Source of the DNA: Rhabdophis nuchalis
Lineage: Eukaryota > Chordata > Lepidosauria > Squamata > Natricidae
Assembly: GCA_039707465.1 (NCBI GenBank)
Contig: CM077648.1
Span: 76,880,119-76,944,118 of the forward strand
Direction of reading: 5' to 3'
DNA: 64,000 nt
Below the pieces are notes generated by a model. It was not told the DNA's origin. It saw only the letters and a program-made list of their open reading frames with translations, and made no database searches. The position numbers and the translations under genes were made by a program. This document shows positions 36,291 through 49,309 of this stretch, piece after piece; the stretch's first letter is position 1, and the number at the start of each line of letters is the position of its first letter.

Positions 36291-37667
36291 ACATCGTTCG
36301 AACGAAAGTTGCATTTTTGTAATAGGAAAAAATGCTACTTAAAATCTAGTGGAAACAAGTCTATAGCAGCCTTCATGTCTCTGTTTTATTGTCTCTGGCC
36401 CAAACAGTCCTTACAGGCTGCCAGGAATTCTATACCTGAGAAAGACCTGAGTATTTTTAATTTAAATATTAGGTTTTGCTATTTATACATGCCCCAAAAG
36501 GGGTAGAGATTCTGAGACTTAAAGAAATTGAGAGAACAGCAGGTGCATTCACATCAAGAGCTTCTCTCCATGCAGCTGCAGCTTTCATGATTAACACTGG
36601 CATGGCTTATAAATCAAAGTTGCATTGATCTTGGATGCTACAGTACATCTATTTCTTGTTACTCAAATGGGTTTCCTGCTAGGATGGAGTTGGCCCAATT
36701 GGATACCCTACTATATATAAAAGGACAAGAAAGAGTTCTTGAATATCCGTTCTAGTCTCTTCACCTGTTTCATTGCAGGTGGGTTTTTTGTCTGGAGCCA
36801 TGAAAGGAAATGCATATAATTTAACTACGTGTCATCATCCTCTGGTTAACGCAAAGTATTCCTCCTTTTTTGTCTGAAGAAACCATTTCATTTTATCAAA
36901 AGGCTTTAATGGCCCATTCTTCAAGTAATACTGGAAATGCAGCAGTAAATTGGATTGCTTAATTTTAAAAGCAAGTAGTTTAGTTTGCACATAATTACCG
37001 GAGAATGAAACTTTTGAACTGAATAAATTTTACTTCAGAATCAATGTGAATTGTGTTGTACTGTAAGAATGACAATCCATATGAGCTTTATATTTATTGC
37101 ACTTTACAAAAAATATTTCCAATTATGATAGCTTCTCATAGCAATTGCAGGCCATGAAAGCAAAAAGAAGGCTGGTCTGAGGCTAGAAAAAGATATGATA
37201 CTGATGGTTCTTCCCCTCAACTGCACTAAAATGCCACATTCATGGCTGTGAGATGCTACAAAATTAGGCTGGCATACTAGATGCAGCCATCAACATTATT
37301 CTGCCTCAGTTTAAAAAAAAAAACTACAACCAATGAGCAATGCTACTGTTTCACTATTAATTGGGAAGATGTGAGGGAAAGCAAGTGATGGTATCTCCTG
37401 CCTTTGGGGAAAAGCCCTCCACAATTGGCATTTCTTGTGGAATTAGGGCTGCAATTTCTCAGCAAGAGCATTAACACTTTCCAAAAAATTTCCACTGCTA
37501 ACTCGTAACAATTTAATATGACATGCTGATTCTAATGCATGTCTTATTAGCAGCTGTGAAAACTAACTGACTTCATTTGTTTTGGGCAATTCTTTGGCCC
37601 AAAATATGTGTAGCAGGAGAGGAGAGTGAGATATTTATGTGTGAAATTCTTTCCTTCCATTAAAAAT
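36291..37667. other. No recognisable feature
   Basis: AT-rich sequence without recognised genes or repeats. Confidence 0.4.
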
Positions 37668-37752
37668 GCTGAAGGACTTCAGCTCCCAGACTTCTCCAGC
37701 CAGCTTTGCTGAAGTCCTTCAGACTTAAAGTTGCAAAGGTTGGAGACCCCTG
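37668..37752. mobile_element. Truncated palindromic MITE (CAGGGGTC family)
   Basis: The right arm is complete to GGTTGGAGACCCCTG. The left arm starts inside the element at CTGAAGGACTTCAGC, so about 35 bp of the left end are missing. No matching target duplication. Confidence 0.8.
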
Positions 37753-38534
37753 CCTTAAATGTTAAAGGAAAGAAATATTTTGCTAGGTATAATAAACAGT
37801 CACTCAATAAACACATGGCAATGTCCAGTAAGACACTGGGCATCAGTTCATCTTGTAATTGAGATCACCTGCCTCTGAGAATCATAAAACTGGTGTATAA
37901 AACCATGCAGAGCAATGCTAACTGTCTTATATTATAGCAGGTCCTCTTCTTGGGACATGCCACAGCTACAATCAAAGTTTCCAGAAGTCTTTAAATGCTT
38001 TTTCTCATCAAGAAATAGAAAAAGAAATGTACATACCTATTCATTAGTTCTTCAGGATAAAATAATGCAAGGCAAAATATTTTTCATACTAGTGTGGATA
38101 TCACAGGTTCAATTTCTGTACATACCTATTCATTTCATTTCATTTCAATCCATATTTGACCTAAAAACAAATGTTTATAAAAATACCTCATTAGAAAAAT
38201 TTTTTTTGCAGTTGTAGCAAGATTTTGAATGTGAAAAAAGGTCACTCAAATTATGACCTTCCCACCCTGCCCTCTCTCCCCTCAGGGCGGATTTTCTGCT
38301 TATATTTTGATTAGTACTTTGAAAATAATGTGCCATATTTAGTAAAAGAAAAATGATGGTGAATTTAATGCAATTCTGTATAAAACCAAGGCAAGATAGT
38401 TTAAATCACATTCTCAATTATTCTAAGTGAATAATTGGAAGGTAAATTGGGGGGAAATTAGTCTTCTTTTGTAATAAATATAGCTTCAGGTATACTTTCT
38501 ATGCTCAGATGAAAAAAATTGAACTAGACTATGA
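37753..38534. other. No recognisable feature
   Basis: AT-rich sequence without recognised genes or repeats. Confidence 0.4.
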
Positions 38535-38540
38535 ATATGC

Positions 38541-38604
38541 GACACACACACACACAGAGAGAGAGCGAGAGAGAGAGCGAGAGAGAGAGAGAGAGAGAGA
38601 GAGA
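38541..38604. repeat. (CA)n-(GA)n compound microsatellite
   Basis: ACACACACAC followed by about 50 bp of AGAG with scattered C substitutions. Confidence 0.95.
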
Positions 38605-39048
38605 CTCTTGTTTTACATATTTGCCTTTAAAAACCTTTATTATACGTGGGCTTTGAATACAGAATCCTCTTGTGTAAGCAAATGTATTCGAAACACATAA
38701 CGTGCTTATATTTCTAAAGCAGGCTCATAAATAGCAGATTGGTCTTGCAAAGCATTTGCAGAGAGGGCTATTCAGGAGGGGAAAGTAGAATTTTAATAAC
38801 CACAAAGCTCCTAAATCTCATCACCTGCAAGTTTCTCTAAACACATTAAACTATTTACTGCTGAGGCGATAGAATAGTGAGGGGCTTTCCCCCTCCCCTT
38901 GCCTTTTCAGAAGGGACAACTAGCTGTTGCAACTGCTTGCTAAGTGTGCTCATGGTAAGAAACCAGCAGACAAAAAGGAGAAAGGAATCTTATTTCTGTC
39001 ATAGTCCAACCAATGGGAAAAGCATCCAGACCAGAACTGGGGCAGGGG

Positions 39049-39513
39049 CAGGGGTGGGTTCCTGCCAGTTCTAAGCTCTTCTATAGAAGAGGTTCCACAA
39101 ATCTACAGGGCCATTTAGAACCGGTTCCAGCTCCCTCCCCCTGCCCGTCTGCACATCATCAAGATGAAGAGCAAGAGGAGGAATTCTGGGAGTTGAAGTC
39201 CACAAGTCTTAAAGGTGCCAAGTTTGAACACCCCTGGGGGTTTTTTTCCTAAAGGGTTAGGGGTGCAAGGGTCTTGCAACTTGACAGCTTTAAGACTTGC
39301 GTGCTTCAAATGCCAGAGTTTCTGAGCCAACATTTTGGTTGCTAAGCAAGAGAGTTATTAAGTGAGTTTCACCACATTTTACAAGTTGGCCATGCCCACC
39401 CAGTCACATGACTGCCAAGCCACTCCCACCCAGTCACATGGCCATCAAGCCACTCCCACAAAGCAGGCCATACCTACAGAAGAGGTTCTAAAAATGTTTG
39501 AAACCCACCACTG
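39049..39513. mobile_element. Non-autonomous hAT element (CAGTGGTGGGTTTC family)
   Basis: The ends CAGGGGTGGGTTCC and GAAACCCACCACTG are inverted repeats. An exact 8-bp duplication GGCAGGGG lies at 39041-39048 and 39514-39521. Inside, 39178-39237 is the right half of a CAGAGGTT/CAGGGG-type MITE (GGGAGTTGAAGTCC core) without its left half. The related copy is at 44365-44895. Confidence 0.88.
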
Positions 39514-39521
39514 GGCAGGGG

Positions 39522-40555
39522 CATATTCCAACAGAAAGCTAGAGGATGGGTTTGGCTATCTGTTAGAACCTCTTCTGAGAGGGATACCATTAAAGCACAA
39601 AAGGCTATCCCCCCCCTCACTTTTCCAGGAACCCATTTATAGATGGTGCTGCAGTGCCTGATTCATCAAGAGGTGGTGATGGACCCTAAAAATTGACAAA
39701 CAGAATGCTGCAGCAGAAGTGTCATATTGAACAACCTGCCTCTCAGCCCTTCCCTGCATGGGTGACTAGGAGATTATCAGAAGTTTGTATAGCATGATGG
39801 GACATGGGGATGGGGTGCAAGCTGGTGCAAAGGCTTCCTGATAAGGATCCTGACTATTTGCTCCTGCCCACCTAAATCAACCCACAGTGCCTGATAACAA
39901 GAATGGGGTCACTGAGGATGCGCATCACGCCAAGATCCCTTGCATGACTTGTTATTCTTGTTGGCCTCTCTATTGGTTGCATTGGGTGAAGGAATCCTCG
40001 TTCAGCTATACTCACTGTACACAATCTGCGGACAAAGCTGTTGATGTTGCTGCAGACTTGGACTGGAGGGCAAATATGATTTCAAGGGGTCCTATTTCTG
40101 TATTTCTCACTGCAGGAACCATCTCACAGTCTCTACCGCCTCTAGACCACTTGGAGGGAGGGGGTTTGTTTGCATCAACTGAAAGTGGCCAATAGGATTT
40201 GGGCAGATACCACCCACTATCAAGTTATCTGGTTCTTGCTGACCAAAGCACCCCACACGAAGCAAATAGCCAGGAGAACACGTTTATTTCAAAAGCTCAC
40301 AACTGCCTGGTTTCCACAGAGGTCGGAGATGAAAGAAAGTCTGTTGTGTGTACATAGGCAACCTTCAAAAGATATTAAGAGGTGCCCAATGTTAAACTAA
40401 AAATATGCATCTTAAATATATTATGCAATTATTATGACCCTTAGCAAAAACATGTAACAGAAATGAAGGTGCATGGAATGAGGATGTCTCTGTGTGCCTG
40501 TGTGGGTGAGTGTGTCTGCATGTTTGTGTGTCTGTATTTACATGTATGTATTTAT
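39522..40555. other. No recognisable feature
   Basis: Mixed-composition sequence. Several short frames exist, none with recognised motifs. Confidence 0.4.
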
Positions 40556-40559
40556 TACT

Positions 40560-40641
40560 AGACATACCCAGTTCCTGCAACCGTTCTTCATATGTTTTAG
40601 CCTCCAGTCCCCTAGTCATTTTCTCTGCACTCTTTCTGGAG
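40560..40641 (-). repeat. Classical CR1 ORF2 fragment
   Basis: On the minus strand it encodes RLETKTYEERLQELGM-like sequence, nearly identical to 56690-56775. It is cut at its 5' side by the hAT terminal repeat starting at 40642. Confidence 0.85.
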
Positions 40642-40765
40642 CAGTGATGGCAAAACCTTTTTGACTCGCGTGCCAAAAGTGGGGGGAGCATAGGGGGGGT
40701 TGTATGAAGACATGCCACACATGCACATGCTTTTCCCCTCTGCTCACATGCATGTGCAACCAGCA
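40642..40765 (-). mobile_element. hAT fragment (CAGTGATGG family)
   Basis: The minus-strand right end AAAAAGGTTTTGCCATCACTG-type terminus is intact at 40642; the far end is lost. It lies directly against the CR1 fragment. Confidence 0.7.
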
Positions 40766-40857
40766 CTATATAAACACTATATAAATATAAACACACATAG
40801 ATTGTCAATATAGTTTCTTGACATATGGTTCAAATAGGCGAATAGGTAGTAAAAAAT

Positions 40858-40966
40858 GCTTTAAAAATTTTAAAAAGTTGGCCACGCTCACCCAGTGACA
40901 TGCCCCGCCTCCAAGCCATGCTGAGAGATTCAGTGGCAAGAATTTTTACATTTCCACCACTGCCTT
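40858..40966 (+). mobile_element. hAT fragment (CAGTGGTGGGTTTC family), right end
   Basis: AAGTTGGCCACGCTCACCCAG and the terminal CCACCACTG match the right part of the elements at 39049 and 44365. The left end is absent. Confidence 0.55.
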
Positions 40967-40980
40967 AATGTAATGTACAT

Positions 40981-41115
40981 CAGGGGTCTCCAACCTTTGC
41001 AACTTTAAGTCTGAAGGACTTCAGCTTCCAGACTTCTCCAGCCAGCTTTGCTGGCTGGAGAATTCTGGAAGCTGAAGTCCTTCAGACTTAAAGTTGCAAA
41101 GGTTGGAGACCCCTG
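40981..41115. mobile_element. Palindromic hAT-type MITE (full-length CAGGGGTC copy)
   Basis: This 135-bp copy has both arms and the central CCAGCTTTGCTGG loop. The flanks ATGTACAT and ATGTAGAG are an imperfect 8-bp duplication (6 of 8). Confidence 0.92.
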
Positions 41116-41912
41116 ATGTAGAGAACTCTGGTGACAATTCATTTGTATTCAGTTACATTTTATAAAATATTTTTTTAATGATCCTGTCTTTCTTCTTCTA
41201 CCTGCAGGCCACTGATTGAATATGCAGTTTAAATACTGCATGACTAAGCAAGCAATCCACATTCGCTTCCTATCAACTTCCCCTATGTTATTCAATCCAC
41301 CGAAGGGTATCTTTTATCCTTAGTATAGTTGCTGCAGGTAGTATATACACAGTGAACTGAATGTCTGGAACTTTATAGGTTAGTATTCCTGGAGTGTAAA
41401 GTGTATGAGCACATTCATCAAATATTCATTCACATGGTTTCAAAGTGGCATAAAACCATGACTGTCCTGCTTTGGAGTTAGGGAGAAAAAGAAAAACTTC
41501 AGAAGGCATTAACTCCTAGTTTTTAATCTTCAGAAAATCTGCTTGTGGATGAACATGGTCAATTGTATCTGCCCCTTTGCTATATCTTTGTAAGGGAATA
41601 TCTACAGTTACAATCTATAATGAATATACTCTCATTGTGGCCATGGCCACAGTTGGGATCGGAAGGTTTTGTCTGGAAAGGATTTCCTACTGATAAATTT
41701 CACTAGGACACACCAAAACATCAGTAATGACACCCTAAATGGTCTGTTGCTGAGTTAACTTTGTATTTCGTTGCTATAAAAGTCTTTGTTGTCTCTGCCT
41801 GGCCCATAAATGCATCTAGAAATAATACTAAGTTTTTGTCTTTTAGAACAGGCCAGGGGGTACGAGGAAGGATTAGATTTAGGCAGGTATCTCTGGATTG
41901 TTTCATGAAATA
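41116..41912. other. No recognisable feature
   Basis: AT-rich sequence without recognised genes or repeats. Confidence 0.4.
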
Positions 41913-41920
41913 CTGTAGAA

Positions 41921-42055
41921 CAGGGGTCTCCAACCTTTGCAACTTTAAGTCTGAAGGACTTCAGCTTCCAGAATTCTCCAGCCAGCAAAGCTGGCTGGAG
42001 AAGTCTGGGAGCTGAAGTCCTTCAGACTTAAAGTTGCAAAGGTTGGGGACCGCTG
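41921..42055. mobile_element. Palindromic hAT-type MITE (full-length CAGGGGTC copy)
   Basis: 135 bp long with the ends CAGGGGTCTCCAACC / GGTTGGGGACCGCTG. The 8-bp duplication CTGTAGAA lies at 41913-41920 and 42056-42063. Confidence 0.94.
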
Positions 42056-42063
42056 CTGTAGAA

Positions 42064-44100
42064 CACATGTCGTCTTCCATGAAGTCTCTGTAAGTGGATC
42101 CCATTGCAAGGAAGGGAGCAACCAGATGCTTGCTGAATGTCAGCATGATTTTCATCTGTTGCAGACCAGAAGCTGGTGGTATGGGAAATGATGGAGGGGG
42201 GGGGGGGAGTCACTTTCTTCAATCCAAAGGAGAGTGGGAAATGCACAAACATGTCTCATTCCTGAAGGTGAGGAATGGAAAATAAGCAATAGCAATCTTC
42301 GTAAAAGTTCTCTCCTGCAAAGGACAAGGGAATAAGGCATTTAAGGATGTTTCACATTCATTGCTTTGTGATGTCTGTTGAAGCTGCAGAGGGGGAGTTC
42401 CACAACAGTCTTCATGCACGCTTCAATCTGCTCTTTTGTTTTCAGATCAAATAAGCTTTGTTAACCTGCCACAAAGGACTACGTAGTCTGATGTTCCACT
42501 GTGAATATTCCACTGCATTCTTTTTTATTGGTTCACTAAGTGACAGTAATGGTTGAAGAAAAGAGCAGCATAACAGTGTTTCACAAACAAAAAAAGCTTA
42601 TTGCATTGACCTTGCTTATTTTTATAAGCAAGTTTATCCACAAGGTTGCTGTTGTGGGAAAATAGGAGGAAGAAGGAATATTGTACTTGTTTGCTACCTT
42701 GAGTTACTTATAAAAATAATCAAGGCATAATATAAATACATAAATGTGGGTCATTTAAAAACAATCTGTTAAAGCAGCAATAAACATATAAATAAACATT
42801 TTCCATCCTGGTTCATCTAATCCAGATCTCTTCTCCATTCCTTGATGTTCCTCTTGGCTCTTCAAATGGGGTCTCCCAACACCTCCGACCCCAACAAAGT
42901 CACTGATGCTTTTCTTTCCGATGATCTCGCCAACCTCTGTCATGTTCCCTCTTAGTCTGTTAGGCACTGTGCCTGCTTCATGAATACTACCAGCTGTTTC
43001 CATTTCTTCCACCGTCTCATTGATGCCAACCAAAATGCCTATTCCTTTGTGCCCCTGAGTTGCTGCCCTTCTCTTTTATCGGAAGAAGGGAATTCCTGCC
43101 CAGAAGAAAACCAAAATGTGTGTGTGTGTCTGTGTGTTGAGAGGTGAGGAACCACTCCTCTCTGTCATAGTACTTTTCCACCTTCTGGCCCTGCCCTGTG
43201 ATTTTTTTTCTTTGCTTGCTTAGATAATGTGCTTGTCAAATGAAATAAATGTATGTACTATTAACATACTTAGACTTAATGTGTGTCAAGATACACTCAC
43301 ACAAGCATGCTGTAAAACATTTCAAAGGCTGAAGCATTCCATGTGCAGTTCACTATAGCGCTCGCTCGTGTCATTGACTTGATTGCTTTGCCTAATATCC
43401 ACCACTGCATCTCAAATTTAGCATTTTTCCAAGTTACTGAAACTATAATTGAACTAAACGCATTTAGTACACATCCTATCATTTCTCAATCTGTTAAGCT
43501 AGTTGCTGCTTAATAAAGCATAGAGTCCAGAGCAGGAACATACAAGAAGTACATTCTTCTGGGATTTTAAACAATTGTTATACTTACAGCAAAACAGCAC
43601 TGATCACCTATAAACACATATTTATCCTCATGTTCTCTTTTACAGTGAATAAGGAACAGCCCAGATGGATAGCAATATGTTTACAATATGATTTATATTA
43701 GTTATCACGTTAGCTTTTTAGGATGCAGCTGTTAGGAGCTTCCCAATCTGTCACTTCATTAAATTTTTATTTTTAAAAGATTTTTGATTTCCCATTTATA
43801 GATATAGAGAATCTACACTGGTGGTAGTAGGCATAATTCCAGGTGTGACATCATCATTGCCACTGAATGCAATGGACATGTCACAGCAGAGAATGTCATT
43901 TCCTTCCACTTACCCACCAGTTGTTTCTTTCCTTCTATCATATATTTCCAAGAACTTATTTCATATGTCAAGTGGAAACATGATAGCAAAGACTATGGAC
44001 ATTGCAGCCTATAAATATGGGTGGATAATTGAGTTAGGAATGAATCGTGTGTAAAATCTGCCCTTCACTCTTCAGTAAAGCTGAAAAAGATATTAAGGTT
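42064..44100. other. No recognisable feature
   Basis: AT-rich sequence with a poly-G run near 42196-42207 and a short (GT)n near 43118-43130. No gene is supported. Confidence 0.4.
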
Positions 44101-44107
44101 CTGTATG

Positions 44108-44238
44108 CAGCAGTAGGAGGCTCCACCCACCTGCCTGAATGCTTCTGTGCATATGCAGAAGCTTCTGCACATGCCCAAAAGCATTGTGTGCAGGAGCGCG
44201 CCCGAACTGATAGTAAAAAAAAATGGCAATCCATCACT
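44108..44238. mobile_element. hAT-like fragment
   Basis: GGAGGCTCCACCCACCTGCC, followed by hairpin-prone GCATATGCAGAAGCTTCTGC, ends at AATCCATCACTG. It resembles part of the repeat at 10387-10539. Boundaries and family are uncertain. Confidence 0.4.
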
Positions 44239-44498
44239 GGATAAAATGATAGTAAAATTTAAGATAGGCACAAGTGCAGAAACAAATGTGCTTCCTTTAG
44301 AAGAGTTTAGGCAATATCATAAAAATGGTTGGTGTTCAACTCTCAAGCCAAATTAGTCTTGTACCAGTGGTGGGTTTCTGCAGGTTCGCACCTACTCGCG
44401 AGAGCCGGTTGGTGAAATTTAGAGAACCGGTGAGAGGGGGTTCCACCAGCATACCTGGAAGTAAATCTGGCCCACCGCTGCCAGTGACCCAACGGGAA

Positions 44499-44595
44499 GG
44501 AAAGGAAAGGAAAGGAAGGAAGGAAGGAAGGAAGGAAGGAAGGAAGGAAGGAAGGAAGGAAGGAAGGAAGGAAAGAAAGAAAGAAAGAAAGAAAG
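44499..44595. repeat. (GGAA)n/(GAAA)n microsatellite
   Basis: About 18 GGAA units pass into about six GAAA units, at the tail side of the nested CR1 fragment. Confidence 0.96.
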
Positions 44596-44745
44596 AATTT
44601 ATTATTTATTTATTTTATTAAATTTATTTTATTAAATTTATACCCTGCCCTTCTCCTAAAAAAGGACCCAGGGCGGCGCACAGGCATCATTAAAAACATA
44701 CAAAAATACAAAATTATTAAATTATTATCACAATTGAGTCCAAAA
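44596..44745 (-). repeat. CR1 LINE 3' end nested in a hAT element
   Basis: On the minus strand, GCGCCGCCCTGGGTCC and GGGCAGGGTATAAATTTAAT are the CR1 3'UTR hallmark. It is 5'-truncated. Confidence 0.82.
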
Positions 44746-44903
44746 TTGTGGTTGCTAAGCAAGAGCGTTGTTAAATGAGTTTCACCACATTTTAAAAGGT
44801 GGCCACTCCCACGCTGTCACATGACTGCCAAGCCACGCCCACAAAATAGGCCACACCTACAGAGTAGGTTCTAGAAAATTTGAAACCCACCACTGTCTTG
44901 TAC

Positions 44904-45830
44904 ACAGAGTAATGTATCATGTGGTAGACATCTCTGCATGTACAATGTTAGGTGGGGCAGCATAAAAAGAGTTGGACCTAGTTTGTGTTTAGTGGATTTG
45001 TTATTAAAGGAATTTGTTGGTATTTCAGAAATACTTTGATCTGTCCCTGGCTCCAAAATGTGGCTTCCTGCTGCCATAGCAGAAACAATCATATATTTGA
45101 TACATAGCATCAGTGAGAGGTTGATGCAATCTGTTTGCTTGTATCTGGAAAGCCTGCCTTGTTTCCTGAATCAAAAGAGATCCCCAAACCAGCTGTTCAA
45201 CTCAAAACAAAAGAAAAATTACTCATAAGATTTCACCTTAGTATTATATAGCTAGAACTAAGTCACATAATAGAAGTCTTGATGACTTCAGGATTATCTG
45301 GATAATTGGGAAGTAAGTGGAAAGCATGAAAATTCTCCCTTCTGTTTCCAGCCTCTCTGAAAGTGCAGTTTACCACTGACAATGAACTTCTATTGGGTCC
45401 AATGGGAGTTTTCTTTGGAATACAGCCATTTTCAGAAAAACAACCTCTAGCTTCAAAATCCCCCCCCCCCAAAAAGCTGTGTAAATTAATGATAACTATG
45501 CAGTAAATGTCACACCTACTTTAGTCCTTAAACAAACATGAATGCAAATGGTACTTTCTTTGGATTTCAACCAAGTGAGTATTCAGACATTGTCTTCCAT
45601 AGCAAAAATGTTCCTAATAACAAGATTGCTTCATTCTAAGTACAATCTGCTTAATCCTGTGAAAGATCAACAAAATCACAAAGGAAAAGAGAGAGAGAAA
45701 GTAACAAACAAACCAGGAAGAGAAGGAAAATTATGAGTACAGCAATTGGGATTATAAACTAAATAAGAAAGAATAAAGGATGGCAAAATAACATATAAGA
45801 TAAAAATAATTTAATAGATCTCTTCAAAGA
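44904..45830. other. No recognisable feature
   Basis: AT-rich sequence with a C10 run near 45461. No gene is supported. Confidence 0.4.
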
Positions 45831-45832
45831 TA

Positions 45833-45833
45833 C

Positions 45834-45897
<64 letters not shown>

Positions 45898-45898
45898 G
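45833..45898. repeat. (GATA)n microsatellite
   Basis: About 16 uninterrupted GATA units. Confidence 0.97.
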
Positions 45899-46430
45899 AT
45901 AAATAGATAATTTTTAGATCTAAAACCCTTAAAAGAAATTAGTAAATATATAGGACATATTATAACAGCAATAAATTTCCAAATGTAGCCAACTAAATAG
46001 TTAGAAGGAGAAATAATAATAAACAGAATTTAGGCAATGTATCAATTAATAAAATATTGAAATGGTAATATAGATTAGAACAAAAGAAGATGTAGTTGAA
46101 AATACAAGGCACAAGCTATTATATAAATGTCACAACACAGCGAGAGTATTTGAAATAAGGAAAGGATGTAATGCTGCCATTTTAATACTCAATAAGTTTC
46201 GAGTTAAGGCAGAATTGGGTCTGCCAGCTCTGGATTGAACTCTCACTAGAAGGAAGCAGAGGGATGCAGAAAACACAAACCCTTCTTTGCAGCCATCTAG
46301 CAGCAGTCTGGATTTTTGCAGCCCAGAACTGGTAGCCTTAGAGCAGAAGACCCTTTTGCCCCATAAACTGTTTATACTGGTTGAAAACCTCAGAAGGATA
46401 AATCTTCCACTGGTGTTACTCCTGAGACAA
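45899..46430. other. No recognisable feature
   Basis: AT-rich sequence without recognised genes or repeats. Confidence 0.4.
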
Positions 46431-46440
46431 CAAAATCAAC

Positions 46441-47975
46441 ATTGGACCCAGCATTGTTAGTAAATTACCATCCGGTCTCCAACCTTTGCTTTTTGGCGAA
46501 GGTTGTAGAGAGTGTGGTGGCACAACAGTTTCCACATCACCTGGAGGAAATTGATTATCTGGACCCACGCCAGTCCGGTTTCCGGCCTGGTCACAGCACG
46601 GAGATGGCATTGGTTGCGTTGGTGGACGATCTCTGGAGGGCCAGAGATGGGGGTTGTTCCTCCATCCTGGTCCTATTAGACCTCTCGGCGGCTTTTGATA
46701 CCATCGACCATGGTATCCTATTGCATTGACTGGAGGGGTTGGGGGTGAGGGGCATCGTTTTATGGTGGTTCTCCTCCTACCTCTCCGGTCGATCGCAATT
46801 TGTGTTGGCAGGGGGGGCAGAGGTCAACCTCGAGGCCTCTCACATGTGGGGTGCCTCAGGGGTCGGTCCTCTCGCCTCTCCTGTTCAATACATATATGAA
46901 GCCGCTGGGCGAGATCATCCGTGGTTTTGGGGTAGATTACCACCTGTATGCTGACGATACTCAGCTATACATCTCTACCCCAAACCACCCCAATGATGCC
47001 GTCGAAGTGATGTTCCAGTGTCTGGAAGCCGTAAGGATCTGGATGGGAAGGAACAGACTCAAGCTCAACCCGGCCAAGACTGAGTGGCTGTGGCTACCGG
47101 CGCCCCGGTTCAACCAGTTGACTCCATCACTGGCCATTGGGGGCGAACATCTGGTCTCCGTGGATCGGGCACGCAACTTGGGCGTCCCCCTAGATGCCTG
47201 GCTGTCAATGGATGACCATGTGACTGCCGTGGCCAGGGGGGCATTTCACCAGGTTTGCCTGGTGCGCCCTTCGCACAGTCACTCATGCGCTTGTGACATC
47301 CCGTCTAGACTACTGTAACGCTCTCTACATGGGGCTCCCCTTGAGATGCACCCGAAGGCTGCAGCTGGTCCAAAATGCGGCCGCATGGGCAGTTCTGGGA
47401 GTTACCAGATACTCCCACATAACACTGCTCCTGCGCAGGCTGCACTGGCTGCCTGTGGTCTTTCAGGTGCGTTTCAAGGTATTGGTTATCATCTTTAAAG
47501 CGCTCCATGGCATAGGACCTAGTTATTTGCGGGATCGTATCCTGCCCCATACATCCCTTCGGCCAATTCGCTCTCACAGAGAGGGACTTCTCCGGGTGCC
47601 GTCCACTAGGCAATGCCAGCGGGCGACGCCCAGGGGAAGGCCTTCTCTGTGATGGGCCCGACCCTTTGGAATGACCTCCCCCCTGATATCATAACGACCA
47701 CGGACCTCCGCTCCTTCCGCCAGAAACTCAAAACCCACCTGTTTCATTTAGCTGGCCTGGCCTAACTCCAGACTTCCCGCCCCAGTCTGTAATTTTAAAT
47801 TATTTATCTGGTTTTATGGGTTTAGTTTTAATTTTTATAAATTTGTACAGAGGATTGTTTAATCTGATTTTAGTTATATGTATTGTTATGGTTTTGATAA
47901 TTTTAATTTATACCTGTACCCCGCCCCGAGTCCCTTCGGGGAGAGGGGGCGGTCTAGAAATCGAATTAAATAAAT
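46441..47975 (+). repeat. CR1 (L3-type) LINE, fourth long copy
   Basis: It starts in the pre-RT region at [15 protein letters not shown] and runs through RT, C-terminus and 3'UTR to an (AAAT)n-like tail. Confidence 0.93.
46442..47652 (+). pseudogene. CR1 ORF2 reverse transcriptase (deleted and frameshifted)
   Basis: The frames at 46442-46729, 46800-47318 and 47293-47652 together cover [42 protein letters not shown] (YADD intact) and LDYCNALYMGLPLRCTRRL. A stop at about 46727 and an extra G at about 46808 break the frame. About 30 bp are missing at 47266 compared with sister copies, where the 'QLRPLLDRAAL' segment should be. Confidence 0.9.
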
Positions 47976-49300
47976 AAATAATAAACATTAAATAGAGACT
48001 AGGTATTTGCAGGCAGAAGACATAAGGAAAATAATTAAGATCCAGGATGGTATAGTTGCTAAGATATTGTACAAGGCCTGGAAACACTCACTTATGGAAA
48101 CTTATTGGATGATTTTGGACCTGATATGCTTTAGGTCTACCTAACTCCAAGTGTTTTTGTGATTGGGGAAAAGATGGCAAGAAGATGTACTATGTATGTT
48201 GCTTGAATTCCTGCTAGAAAGGCTCAATATATAAAAAATAAAATTCAGTCCATACATATTTTCCATTTGATCTTATATAGGTTATTTTGAAGATCTTTGT
48301 TGTTTTGTTTTCAGTGTTATAAAATTTTTTTAACTATTCAGAAGTGAGAGGACCAAATATTCAAGCATTAATTATTTGAATAAAATGTATAGACAACATT
48401 TTGTTTTGTACTGAGTGTTCCAAACAACCCTATACTTGCTTTCTCAGAAGTAAGTATCCTGTGTTAAATGAAGCTTACTTCCTACTGCAGATTTCAATGC
48501 AATTTAATATATCTTCCACTGAAACAAGAAAAATTACGTGGAGGGAAATTTGTAGGATCAGGAGCTGCATGAATAAATAAGGGCAAATACACACTTCGGT
48601 AGCTTCTATTTGCATTCAATAAAGTGGATCATCATAATGAAAATGTACTTCTTAAATCACATTTACTTACATGTAATTATTATGGATGAGGACCAAAGTG
48701 TCTGATCCTGGAGCTCCTTTCCAATGTCAAGCAGAATCAATGTGGTGGAGTGGTTAAGATACTGGAGTAAACTAGGAAAGCCCAAATTTAAGTACATTCT
48801 CTGCCATGAAAGTTTTATAGATGACTCGGGACCAGTTTCTCTTTGATCATCTTAAATTCATAGAATTTTGCTACGAGGGTAAAATTGGAGGTAAGACTAC
48901 TCTCTAGGTTGCCTTGAACAATGATTGAATTTTTTCAGAATAGAATAACAGCAACACCAACCCTGCAAACCTGACTTCCAGTTCAGGTAGTCACTGATTT
49001 TTTAGGCAGATCTCTTATTTTATAATATACCCTTATGTCTCTATAATTAACAGATCAGCTACAAATATATGATTCAGCAAACAAAGCCCTTATATCTATA
49101 GGTGCAGGCAATATTCAGACAGAGGAGTTGGGATAAAGCTAGGCTTTTAATCTGGCTAAGGGTTCCTTCAAAGATCAACCTTCATTTATTTCCAATCCTG
49201 TTTAAAACATAGCTGGGATTCATCTAAGCAGCTTTAAACTACTTGTAGGTCAGTCAAGATGCTTCGAGCTTTAAATGTTAAGATTGCAGGTCTAAAGCTT
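47976..49300. other. No recognisable feature
   Basis: AT-rich sequence without recognised genes or repeats. Confidence 0.4.
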
Positions 49301-49309
49301 GCAGAGGGC

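Larger units (their letters stand above)
44365..44895. mobile_element. Non-autonomous hAT element (CAGTGGTGGGTTTC family) with nested repeats
   Basis: The ends are CAGTGGTGGGTTTC and GAAACCCACCACTG. An exact 8-bp duplication TCTTGTAC lies at 44357-44364 and 44896-44903. A (GGAA)n/(GAAA)n tract and a minus-strand CR1 3' end sit inside. Confidence 0.92.

Noticed and set aside
44325..44621. Frame with a Lys-Glu-Gly-Arg periodic translation
   Set aside because: It is a translation of the GGAA/GAAA microsatellite inside a hAT element.
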